11,423 nt of DNA from Acidobacteriota bacterium (GTDB lineage Bacteria; Acidobacteriota; Thermoanaerobaculia; Multivoradales; SZUA-115), in NCBI GenBank assembly GCA_003231035.1, contig QIHU01000152.1, forward strand, positions 1 to 11,423. Direction: 5' to 3'. This document shows positions 1 to 6,703 of this stretch, one piece after another; positions within the stretch are counted from its first letter, which is position 1; every line of letters starts with the position of its first letter. Under the pieces are notes generated by a model. That model was not told where the DNA came from. It worked only from the letters and a program-made list of their open reading frames with translations, and searched no databases. A program made the translations under genes and the position numbers.

Positions 1-2625
1 TATCTGCTCGATTTGGCTACCGGCGACAGTCGCCGCGTCTCTCCCGGCCAGGGCAAGACGACCTGTTCCTTCATTCGGCCAAACAGTTCCGAGGTCCTCT
101 TCGGATCGACCCATCACGATCCCCGTTCCGAAGAGCTGCAGGCGGCGGAGTACGCTTTGCGAGAGTCCGGCAACGAGCGTCGATACAGCTGGGACTACGA
201 CCCGGAAATGGAGATCTGGACCGCCGACGAGGCCGGCGAGCTGACCCGCCTGACCCACGAGCGCGGCTACGACGCGGAGGGCAGCTACTCGCCCGATGGC
301 GAGTGGATCGTCTTCTCTTCGACCCGCGACGGCTACAACCGTACGCTGTCTGCCGAGGAGAAGAAGCAGCTCGAGTTGAACGCTTCCTTCTTCGGCGAGA
401 TCTACATCATGCGCGCCGATGGCTCGGGGCAACGCCGCCTGACTCACGTGGACGGCTATGACGGTGGTCCCTTCTTTTTTCCCGACGGCTCGCGGATCAT
501 CTGGCGGCGCTTCGACACGAAAGGGCTGACGGCGGAGGTCTGGAGCATGAAGCTCGATGGCTCCGATCAGCGTCCACTGACCGAGTTTGGGGCGATGAGC
601 TGGGCGCCTTACGTGCATCCCTCGGGAGAGTACGTTCTCTTCGCCTCCAACAAGCTCGGCTTCGCCAACTTCGAGATCTACATGGTCGATGTCGAAGGAA
701 GCAAAGAGCCGGTGCGGGTGACCTATACCGATGGCTTCGATGGTCTACCGGTGCCGACTCCCGATGGCCGTAAGCTGGCTTGGACCTCGACCCGTCACCA
801 GGGAGACGGTGGCCAGATCTTCCTCGCCGATTGGAATCACGAGGCCGCCCGCCAGGCGCTGGTCGCGGCACCGTCCAGAGTCGCCGAGGGCGACAGTCTG
901 GTCCGTCATGTCGAGCGCTTGGCCTCAGACGAGCTGGAGGGGCGACTCACCGGAACCGAAGGCGAGCGGTTGGCGGCGGACTACATCGTTGCCGAACTCG
1001 AGAAGGTGGGCGTGAAGCCGCTCGCCGGACAGGAGGGGTTGCGGCTGCCCTTTGACTTCACCGCCGGCACCAAGGATGTCGGGACGACGCTCAGCCTCTC
1101 GGCGGGCGCGGACAAAGAGAGCTTCTCCGGCACCGACAAGGTGCAAGCACTTTCTTTTTCGGAAAGCGGCCAGATCACCGGTGAGGTGATTTTCGCCGGG
1201 TATGGCTTGGTAGTGCCGGAGAGTCAGGGCTTCGAGTACGACAGCTATGCCACCCTCGATGTGGAGGGCAAGATTGTCCTCGCTCTGCGCTATTTCCCCG
1301 AGGACATGGATCAAGAGAGTCGCTCCAAGCTGGCCCGTTACTCGGGGCTGCGCTACAAGGCGTTGCAGGCCCGCGAGCGGGGCGCCAAGGCGCTGATTGT
1401 GGTCACCGGGCCGAACTCGCCCAACGGCGGAGAAGTCATACCGATGGCTTTTGACACGGCCAGTTCTGGCTCGGGCATCGTCGCCGCGAGCATTGACGGT
1501 CAGGTTGGGGAACGACTTTTTGAGTTCGTCACCGACAAGACGCTAGAGCAAGCTCAGAAGGCGCTCGACGACGGGAACCCGCACGCGGTGGGCTTCGAGA
1601 TCCCCGGCGTGGAGTTGACCCTAGAGGTGAAAGTGGAGCGCGAGGGGCGTGTGGGGTACAACGTTCTGGGAGTACTTCCCGGCACCGCGAGTAGCGACGA
1701 TCTGCCCGTCGTGATTATTGGGGCGCACTACGATCATCTTGGCCACGGCCGCGCGGGCAACTCGCTAGCCAGCAAGGAAGAGGCGGGTGCTATTCACCAC
1801 GGTGCCGACGACAACGCCTCGGGGGTGGCGGCGGTGCTCGAGGCGGCGGCGCAACTGAGCGCGATGAAGCACCGACGGGACATCTTTTTCGCCTTTTGGT
1901 CGGGCGAGGAGCTGGGGCTGTTGGGCTCCTCCGGCTTCGTCAACGGATCGGTCTTTTCCCAAGAGCGGACGGCGGCCTACATCAATCTAGACATGGTTGG
2001 CCAGATGCGCGACAACAAGCTCGTCGTGCAGGCGGCGGGCAGCAGCACGGCCTGGGGAGGGCTGGTCGAGCGCACCAATGTGGCGGTCGGTTTCGACATC
2101 CAGATCTCCAGCGATCCCTACCTCCCGACCGACAGCACGGCCTTCAACGGAGTGTCCGTGCCCACCTTGAACCTATTCACCGGTAGTCACGAGGATTACC
2201 ACCGCCCCTCCGATACGGCGGACAAGATCAACTATGAAGATCTCGAACGGGTGGCGCGGTTCGCGGCGTTGATCACCGCCAAAGTGGCCAACCTCGATGC
2301 GGAGCCCGACTTCGTGAAGGTCGAGCCCAAGATGACGCAGGGAGGCGGTCGCGACACCTTGCGCGCCTTCACCGGCACCATCCCAGACTACGCATCGGAG
2401 ATCCAAGGGCTGTTGCTCTCCGGCGTCATCGGGGGCGGCCCCGCCGAGGAGGCGGGGTTGCGGGGCGGTGACGTCATCGTCGAGTTCGGAGGGCAGAAGA
2501 TCGCCAATATTTACGATTACACCTACGCCCTCGATGCGGTCAAAGTCGGCCAGCCGGTCCAGGTGATTGTCGAAAGAGATGGCGAGCGTCACGAACTGAC
2601 CTTGGTGCCGAGAGCGAGGAAGTGA
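1..2625 (+). CDS. Exported M28 zinc aminopeptidase with TolB-like propeller and PDZ domain (5' end missing)
   Basis: The frame is open from base 1, so the start and any signal peptide lie upstream. Seen: TolB/PD40-type propeller blades at about 1-830 (SPDG at 289-300, then FPDG, HPSG and TPDG variants near 478, 616 and 760). An M28 N-terminal helix region follows at about 900-1023, and a PA-like insert at about 1140-1600. The M28 zinc site is complete: GAHYDH (His at 1726), GADDNASG (Asp at 1807/1810), SGEELG (Glu at 1906/1909), NLDMVG (Asp at 1990) and DYHRPSDT (His at 2200). A PDZ domain occupies about 2370-2610, with the GGPAEEAGLRGGDVI core. In M28 enzymes this site binds two zinc ions and removes N-terminal residues from peptides. 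The inferred role is periplasmic or extracellular peptide degradation, with the propeller and PDZ domain possibly selecting substrates. No catalytic residue appears to be missing. The exact substrate is unknown. Confidence 0.93.
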   Translation, partial: YLLDLATGDSRRVSPGQGKTTCSFIRPNSSEVLFGSTHHDPRSEELQAAEYALRESGNERRYSWDYDPEMEIWTADEAGELTRLTHERGYDAEGSYSPDGEWIVFSSTRDGYNRTLSAEEKKQLELNASFFGEIYIMRADGSGQRRLTHVDGYDGGPFFFPDGSRIIWRRFDTKGLTAEVWSMKLDGSDQRPLTEFGAMSWAPYVHPSGEYVLFASNKLGFANFEIYMVDVEGSKEPVRVTYTDGFDGLPVPTPDGRKLAWTSTRHQGDGGQIFLADWNHEAARQALVAAPSRVAEGDSLVRHVERLASDELEGRLTGTEGERLAADYIVAELEKVGVKPLAGQEGLRLPFDFTAGTKDVGTTLSLSAGADKESFSGTDKVQALSFSESGQITGEVIFAGYGLVVPESQGFEYDSYATLDVEGKIVLALRYFPEDMDQESRSKLARYSGLRYKALQARERGAKALIVVTGPNSPNGGEVIPMAFDTASSGSGIVAASIDGQVGERLFEFVTDKTLEQAQKALDDGNPHAVGFEIPGVELTLEVKVEREGRVGYNVLGVLPGTASSDDLPVVIIGAHYDHLGHGRAGNSLASKEEAGAIHHGADDNASGVAAVLEAAAQLSAMKHRRDIFFAFWSGEELGLLGSSGFVNGSVFSQERTAAYINLDMVGQMRDNKLVVQAAGSSTAWGGLVERTNVAVGFDIQISSDPYLPTDSTAFNGVSVPTLNLFTGSHEDYHRPSDTADKINYEDLERVARFAALITAKVANLDAEPDFVKVEPKMTQGGGRDTLRAFTGTIPDYASEIQGLLLSGVIGGGPAEEAGLRGGDVIVEFGGQKIANIYDYTYALDAVKVGQPVQVIVERDGERHELTLVPRARK

Positions 2626-2629
2626 AGCA

Positions 2630-3085
2630 ATGCCGCGGAGGGCCGGATTGGCGCAAGTGGAGGCTATGGAGAGCCGGCGATCGCCCGCCGGCCTGCCAGC
2701 CAGGGACTCCGAGGGCGGGGTCTACCTTTTCGACAGCCTCGATCGAGAGCAGCGGGTGTTGCTGGAGAACTCGATGCGGGCGGTCTTGGGGTTGCCCTGG
2801 GCTCGATTTTGGAGAATTGGGGCAGTAGGCGGCCGGCTGCGAATGGCGCCTCTTGCGGTACGGCTAGAACCATTTTTCCCCATCGGCTTGTGTAGGGTTC
2901 TGCTAGAATTTGTGCGGTTAACTCGCTGCCATTCGAGAGCCGATGGATCCGAGCCGATGCATCCCACTGTGCCCCGTTGCTACTCCTCGCAAGAGTTCTG
3001 CCATGGCCGCGTCGCACGGCCATGCTCAGTGGGCGCCTCGACTCTCTCGGTGTCTACCGAGTTGGCCGCACAGGACACTAGGTGA
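2630..3085 (+). CDS. Possible small hypothetical protein, coupled to the peptidase gene
   Basis: The ATG lies four bases after the peptidase stop. A good Shine-Dalgarno-like GAGGAAG at 2616-2622 sits 7 nt before it, which would allow translational coupling. The first 65 or so codons look protein-like (LFDSLDREQRVLLENSMRAV, then a Trp-rich stretch) and have GC-rich third positions. From about 2850 the codon use deteriorates, and the rest is rich in Cys, Arg, His and Pro, as expected of non-coding DNA read by chance. Either a short gene has lost its true 3' end by frameshift, or the whole frame is accidental. I recognise no family. An extended -10 promoter candidate lies inside the doubtful 3' half, which argues against that part being coding. 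Confidence 0.3.
   Translation: MPRRAGLAQVEAMESRRSPAGLPARDSEGGVYLFDSLDREQRVLLENSMRAVLGLPWARFWRIGAVGGRLRMAPLAVRLEPFFPIGLCRVLLEFVRLTRCHSRADGSEPMHPTVPRCYSSQEFCHGRVARPCSVGASTLSVSTELAAQDTR
2901..2909 (+). promoter_or_regulatory. Extended -10 promoter candidate
   Basis: TGCTAGAAT has the TGn extension followed by a hexamer (TAGAAT) one base from consensus, in a locally AT-richer patch. No good -35 lies 16-18 bases upstream, but extended -10 promoters can work without one. Transcription would begin near 2916 and run through the hairpin and palindrome toward the gene at 3159, giving a leader of about 240 nt or a separate small RNA. Confidence 0.3.
2937..2964. repeat. Imperfect tandem duplication, 2 x 14 bases
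   Basis: GAGCCGATGGATCC is followed directly by GAGCCGATGCATCC, with one mismatch in 14. The origin is probably local slippage. No function is evident. It lies in the non-coding region between the peptidase and the chelatase-like gene. Confidence 0.7.
3002..3024. repeat. GC-rich inverted repeat (hairpin)
   Basis: The arms CATGGCCG and CGGCCATG are perfect 8-base complements around a 7-base loop. No T-tract follows on either strand, so a standard intrinsic terminator is not supported. It could fold in a leader transcript started near 2916, or be a protein-binding site. Confidence 0.5.
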
Positions 3086-3105
3086 CTGAATCCTCTTAGG
3101 CGCGT

Positions 3106-3127
3106 CACCTTGACCCAGGTCAAGGTG
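3106..3127. promoter_or_regulatory. CRP/FNR-type operator candidate upstream of the chelatase-like gene
   Basis: This is a perfect palindrome with 10-base arms CACCTTGACC and GGTCAAGGTG and a 2-base CA spacer. Its core TTGAC-CCAG-GTCAA (3110-3123) has the form bound by FNR/ANR/DNR/NnrR-type regulators (TTGAN6TCAA). The centre is at 3116.5. A class II activator site at -41.5 would predict a transcript start near 3158, and a -10-like TCTAAG sits at 3145-3150, about where it should be. That start would place the 5' end almost at the ATG of 3159, giving a nearly leaderless message. Operator identity and direction of regulation are inference. Confidence 0.5.
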
Positions 3128-3158
3128 GCGAACCGACAACTTGCTCTAAGGTAGCGCC

Positions 3159-4106
3159 ATGAAAACATTCGGACAATTGTCGATTCTCCTCGGTACCTTC
3201 CTCCTCGTCGCGACGGTGGGCTGTAGCAGCACCGGTTTGCACAATGGCTCGGTTGAGAAGAGGCCGCCCCAGGGCGATTTCGGTGTTCTGGTCATGGCCC
3301 ACGGTGGATCGGGGCAGTGGAACCAGGGGGTTTTGGAGACCGTGGGAGCGTTGCGAGGGCAGCACCCCGTGGAGGTGGCCTTCGGCATGGCGGATGCCGA
3401 GTCGATGCAGGCCGCGGTCGCTCGCTTGGAAGAGGCTGGCGTGGAACGTATCGGGGTGGTTCGCCTCTTCGTCAGTGGAGAGAGTTTTCTCGAGCGGACA
3501 GAGAAGATTCTTGGCCTCGCGGAGGGAGCTCCGGCGAAGTCGCCCGACGATGGGGCGGACTCGGCTCCGAAGATGGACCACGGACCGATGAGCATGGCTT
3601 TCTGGCGGGTCGAGACGAAGGCGTCCTTCGCGCTGAGCCATGAAGGGCTCTCGGAAGGGAGCGAGATTGGCGCCGTTCTTGTCGCGCGGGCGAAGGCTCT
3701 GAGCACCGATCCCGGCAGCGAGGACGTACTGATCTTGGCCCACGGCCCCGGCGACGATGAAGAGAACGAGCGCTGGCTGCGCAATATCCGCGCTCGTGTC
3801 GCGGGGCTGCCGGATCTCGGCTTCCGGCGGGTCGAGGTCCAAACTCTGCGCGAGGACTGGGAGGGAAAGCGCAAGCTCGCCGAGCAGGAGATTCGAGGCT
3901 ATGTGCAACGCGCCAGCCAGGAGGGCGGCCAAGCGATCGTCATCCCTTTTCGTGTCCACGGCTTCGGTCCCTACAAAGGAGTGCTGGAGGGGCTCGACTA
4001 CGTTTCAGATGGCATTGGGCTGATTCCCCATCCCGCGGTCGGGAAGTGGATCGCCCGGCAGGCTGCCGCTCTGCGTGAGGGACCCTTCACGGCGACAGCC
4101 CAGTAG
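3159..4106 (+). CDS. CbiX-like chelatase-fold lipoprotein (exported)
   Basis: The 315-residue product starts with a lysine, a hydrophobic core and a cysteine at residue 22 in the context TVGC. This is a plausible though not ideal lipobox, so a membrane-anchored periplasmic protein is expected. The mature part reads like the CbiX/sirohydrochlorin chelatase family, with two chelatase-like half motifs: VMAHGG (His48) and LAHGPG (His195). A further VHGFGPY (His267) lies near the C-terminus. Family members insert cobalt, iron or nickel into tetrapyrroles, usually in the cytoplasm. A signal-bearing paralogue, CbiK-P of Desulfovibrio, is known from the literature. A Met/His-rich stretch (MDHGPMSMAF, about residues 144-153) could bind metal. 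The start is supported by the signal peptide and a weak AAGG at 3148-3151. Actual chelatase activity is unproven; a tetrapyrrole- or metal-binding role is equally possible. Confidence 0.8.
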   Translation: MKTFGQLSILLGTFLLVATVGCSSTGLHNGSVEKRPPQGDFGVLVMAHGGSGQWNQGVLETVGALRGQHPVEVAFGMADAESMQAAVARLEEAGVERIGVVRLFVSGESFLERTEKILGLAEGAPAKSPDDGADSAPKMDHGPMSMAFWRVETKASFALSHEGLSEGSEIGAVLVARAKALSTDPGSEDVLILAHGPGDDEENERWLRNIRARVAGLPDLGFRRVEVQTLREDWEGKRKLAEQEIRGYVQRASQEGGQAIVIPFRVHGFGPYKGVLEGLDYVSDGIGLIPHPAVGKWIARQAAALREGPFTATAQ

Positions 4107-4212
4107 ATCTACCAGCCTACTCCTCTCAAATCGGCTGGCACCTAACCAGCACCAAGCCAACTCGGCGGCGTTGTGCTACGAAGTCGGTGAGAAAAATGGC
4201 CTAGCGTTCTGT

Positions 4213-5577
4213 ATGCATCGCACCACCACTCGCATTCTGTACCGTTGTGCTCTGCTGGCACTGGTCTTCATCGCCGGGTTGCTGAGTCGACCTTGGACCG
4301 AGAGAATCCTCGCGCTAGGCGGTCGAGGCACGGGGCCCATACCCGAAACCACCGCGAACCAGGCGAGGGCTGAGCCTCGGCACAACAGCACCGAGCCGGG
4401 CAAATGGCGGCGGGCTCGGCATGCGGCGCCGGAGGGGTTGTCGCAAGAGGAGGCGCGACTCCTGGCCCTTCCCTATCTACAGGGCTATCGCCCGGCGGCG
4501 GATGAGCCGATTATTTCCGCGCATGAACCCGAACGCAGCTACGAGGGTCTTAATCTCGTGGTCTCGGGCCATGCTCCCGAAGCCCTCCTGACCGACATGC
4601 GGGGGCGAGTTCTGCATCGCTGGCACTACGACCTGCGTCGCCTGTGGCCGGACCTTTACGCTGGCGAGGGGGCGGAGACGATCCGCAAACTTGAGTACTG
4701 GCGAAGGGCACATCTCTTGCCGGATGGATCGCTGCTGGCGATTTTTGAGGGGCTTGGGTTGATCAAGCTGGACGCGGCCTCTCGCTTACAGTGGTTTTAT
4801 CGCGCAGGGGCGCACCACGATTTGGCGCTGACCGCGGAAGGCAACATCTGGGTCCTCGACAGGGAGGGCAAGGTGATCCCTAGAATCCATCCAGATCGGG
4901 GAGTCCTGGAGGATTTTCTGACCCTCCTCGATGGCCAAGGCAAGGTGTTGCGCAAGATCTCGGTGCTGGAGAGTTTGGAGCGCTCCGACTACGCACCTCT
5001 GCTCAGACGTCGGCCCGCGGCTGGCGATATCTTTCACACCAACACCCTCGAACTGTTGGATGGAAGCTCCGAGTCCCGGCACCCGGCATGGCGGGCGGGC
5101 AATCTGTTGATCTCGATTCGCGAGCTCGACACCGTGGCGGTGGTGGACCCTCGCGAAGAAAGAGTGGTTTGGGCGCTCACCGGGCAATGGCACAAGCAGC
5201 ATCAACCGACCTTGTTGGATAGCGGCAACCTGCTGATCTTCGACAACCTAGGGGCGACCGGTCGACACTCTCGCGTCTTGGAGATCGATCCGCTCACTCG
5301 GCGGGTGGTGTGGAGCTACAGCGGCGGCCCGGAGGTGGATTTTCTCTCCAAGACCCTCGGTTCCTGCCAGCGTTTGCCCAACGGAAACACTTTGATTACG
5401 GAGTCCGAGAACGGTAGGGCCTTCGAGACCACCAGCGATGGCGAGATCGTGTGGGAGTTCTACAATCCGCACCGAGCCGGGGAGGAGGGGGAGCTGATCG
5501 CGGTGCTCTTCGAGGTGATCCGGTTGTCCTTGGACGACGAGGGTGCGGCGGCGGCCATGGCCCTTAGCCAGAAGTGA
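4213..5577 (+). CDS. Membrane-anchored arylsulfotransferase (ASST)-like propeller protein
   Basis: The ATG at 4213 is chosen because it directly precedes a basic N-terminus and one hydrophobic segment (about residues 9-24), a signal anchor or signal peptide. The frame is open further upstream to a GTG at 4075, but that would overlap the previous gene and bury the signal. No strong ribosome site is seen. Of 454 residues, those from about 110 onward form repeating blades (for example LLPDGSLLAIFEG, VLEIDPLTRRVVWSY, LPNGNTLITESENGRAFE) typical of the six-bladed ASST family. Candidate functional histidines are GAHHD (201/202), FHTNT (275) and HKQHQP (327/330). ASST enzymes move sulfate between phenolic compounds through a sulfo-histidine in the periplasm. 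Many family members in environmental genomes are uncharacterised, so the reaction is uncertain here. The gene lies 106 bases after the chelatase-like gene on the same strand and may share its transcript. Confidence 0.75.
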   Translation: MHRTTTRILYRCALLALVFIAGLLSRPWTERILALGGRGTGPIPETTANQARAEPRHNSTEPGKWRRARHAAPEGLSQEEARLLALPYLQGYRPAADEPIISAHEPERSYEGLNLVVSGHAPEALLTDMRGRVLHRWHYDLRRLWPDLYAGEGAETIRKLEYWRRAHLLPDGSLLAIFEGLGLIKLDAASRLQWFYRAGAHHDLALTAEGNIWVLDREGKVIPRIHPDRGVLEDFLTLLDGQGKVLRKISVLESLERSDYAPLLRRRPAAGDIFHTNTLELLDGSSESRHPAWRAGNLLISIRELDTVAVVDPREERVVWALTGQWHKQHQPTLLDSGNLLIFDNLGATGRHSRVLEIDPLTRRVVWSYSGGPEVDFLSKTLGSCQRLPNGNTLITESENGRAFETTSDGEIVWEFYNPHRAGEEGELIAVLFEVIRLSLDDEGAAAAMALSQK

Positions 5578-5587
5578 GTGCCATAGG

Positions 5588-5605
5588 GCCGTAGCCCACT
5601 ACGGC
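5588..5605. terminator. Hairpin between convergent genes
   Basis: GCCGTAG and CTACGGC form a 7-bp stem with a CCCA loop in the gap between two convergent genes, overlapping the stop codon (5599-5601) of the minus-strand gene. There is no T-tract on either side, so it would be a weak or factor-assisted bidirectional terminator at best. Confidence 0.35.
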
Positions 5606-6414
5606 GTCGAGTCGTCCACCGCGGCAGCCTCCGGCATCGTCATCCGTGCTTCATCGAAGGGTTGATCAAACGACCACTCTCTGATCTCGGCCGAGCCGAA
5701 GACGGTGCCATCTGCCTGGTAGATGGAATACCGGGTGGGCACCTTGAGACCGGCTACCTCGGTGAAGTCCTCGTAGATCAGAGTATTCGGCGCCATCTCG
5801 GTGGCGCCCTCCGGGAACAGCGCCCGGTAGGTCGCGATGTACTCGATCGCTTTGAGGAGGTGACTTTCGGGATGAACGTAGAGGCGGTAATAGTCGCCAG
5901 GGGTGTCGCCGGTGCCCTCTGCGTAGGTGATTTTGACCGAGAAATACTCGGTCGGATCGTCACCGAGAGTCCGCTGCCCGAACTCGCTGAGGATGACACC
6001 GGGATCGTTGGCCAGCCACGGGAGGTTCAGGAAATGGTAGTTCAACAGCGCCATGAAGCGGGGCGGGTAGGGGAGTGCCCAGTTCGTGCTCCACGCCTTC
6101 GCACCGTCCCAGGCCAGGGTCATCGGAGTGCCCGGATAGTCGATGTACGCGCGGCGACGCCCTTGCTCGACACAGACCCGCGAGACTAGCCCCGTGGTCG
6201 CCTCGCCGAGCTTGAACTCGTCCTCGAAGCAGACCGTGGGCGCCGAGGCCCAACCGTCTAGCCCGCCGTGCGCCTTGGCCATGTGCTCCAGAAGCTTGGT
6301 CGCGTTGGGACAGGCTTCGAGGCTGGCGGGGAGGGTCGCGACGAGCGCCAAGAACGCTAGTGCGGTGAACGCGACCCGGAGAGTTGTTGGGCGAAACTGT
6401 GAGGTAGTGGGCAT
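5599..6414 (-). CDS. Secreted DUF6503/LolA-like protein
   Basis: The start is supported by an excellent Shine-Dalgarno AAGGAGGG (6418-6425 on the plus strand) and a Sec signal peptide with hydrophobic residues at about 13-30. Cleavage would fall near LEA-C, leaving Cys35 near or at the mature N-terminus. The LEAC context is a poor lipobox because of the Glu, so lipidation is possible but not favoured. The mature protein of about 237 residues has the HGGLDGW start common to outer-membrane lipoprotein-sorting-like proteins. It also has a PPRF...YHFLNLPWLANDPGV segment like that of DUF6503 proteins, and a later LKVPTRYSIY strand. The fold is probably a LolA/LppX-like half-barrel that holds a lipid or other hydrophobic ligand in the periplasm; the ligand is unknown. 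Single gene, convergent with the ASST-like gene and divergent from the giant repeat protein. Confidence 0.8.
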   Translation of the reverse strand: MPTTSQFRPTTLRVAFTALAFLALVATLPASLEACPNATKLLEHMAKAHGGLDGWASAPTVCFEDEFKLGEATTGLVSRVCVEQGRRRAYIDYPGTPMTLAWDGAKAWSTNWALPYPPRFMALLNYHFLNLPWLANDPGVILSEFGQRTLGDDPTEYFSVKITYAEGTGDTPGDYYRLYVHPESHLLKAIEYIATYRALFPEGATEMAPNTLIYEDFTEVAGLKVPTRYSIYQADGTVFGSAEIREWSFDQPFDEARMTMPEAAAVDDSTP

Positions 6415-6449
6415 GAGCCCTCCTTGCTGAATTCTGGAGTTGGGCGGGG

Positions 6450-6476
6450 GTGCGAACGCACAACCATTCTATGGCA
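6450..6476 (-). promoter_or_regulatory. Promoter and operator candidate for the minus-strand LolA-like gene
   Basis: Read on the minus strand, TAGAAT (plus-strand 6466-6471) is a good -10 hexamer, about 52 bases before the ATG. No clear -35 is seen. The predicted transcript start falls on a perfect short palindrome GTGCG-AA-CGCAC (6450-6461), a position where a repressor could act. Both elements are motif-level guesses. Confidence 0.3.
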
Positions 6477-6621
6477 GGGGGTACTCCGCGGGGGATTGAA
6501 GGGGTGCTCCGGCGCCGTGCTAACGGGAGAGAGCCAAGAAGGCGCTCGATGAACCATTTTTCAATGCAGGGATCGTTTCGAATAGAGAAATTACGAAGCG
6601 GCGAATTGGTGCCCCGAGGTC

Positions 6622-6627
6622 TATACT
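6622..6627 (+). promoter_or_regulatory. -10 element candidate for the giant repeat-protein gene
   Basis: TATACT lies 77 bases before the ATG at 6704 in an AT-richer stretch. The -35 region is weak. Transcription would start near 6634. The predicted leader contains an inverted repeat CTTGGC...GCCAAG (6659-6681) and a Shine-Dalgarno AGGAG (6689-6693), 10 bases from the ATG. The remaining intergenic DNA (6477-6621) shows nothing else I can name. Confidence 0.35.
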
Positions 6628-6703
6628 ATGGCGGTTCCAAGACCCCACTAATTCCCGGCTTGGCAGCGAGCGCGCGCCAAGAGAGGTCAGGAGACGAAAG
6701 TCC

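Larger units (their letters stand above)
2626..3158. other. 533-base stretch with little convincing coding
   Basis: Apart from the weak small ORF at its start, this stretch looks intergenic, with lower GC around 2860-2930. It holds an extended -10 element (2901-2909), an imperfect tandem 14-base repeat (2937-2964), an 8-bp GC-rich hairpin (3002-3024) and a perfect CRP/FNR-type palindrome (3106-3127). It may be the decayed remains of a gene followed by the regulatory region of the chelatase-like gene. Confidence 0.5.

Noticed and set aside
3110..3140. MerR-type operator within a stretched promoter spacer
   Set aside because: The TTGACC that would serve as -35 lies inside the palindrome's left arm, and no -10 is found 19-20 bases later. 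A CRP/FNR-type site fits better.
3120..3959. Minus-strand open frame (279 codons) opposite the chelatase-like gene
   Set aside because: The plus strand encodes a recognisable signal peptide and chelatase motifs. The antisense product has no family-like features and would run into the palindrome.
4112..4138. Inverted repeat CCAGCC...GGCTGG after the chelatase-like gene as a terminator
   Set aside because: Only 6 bp of stem with a 15-base loop and no T-tract; too weak to call.
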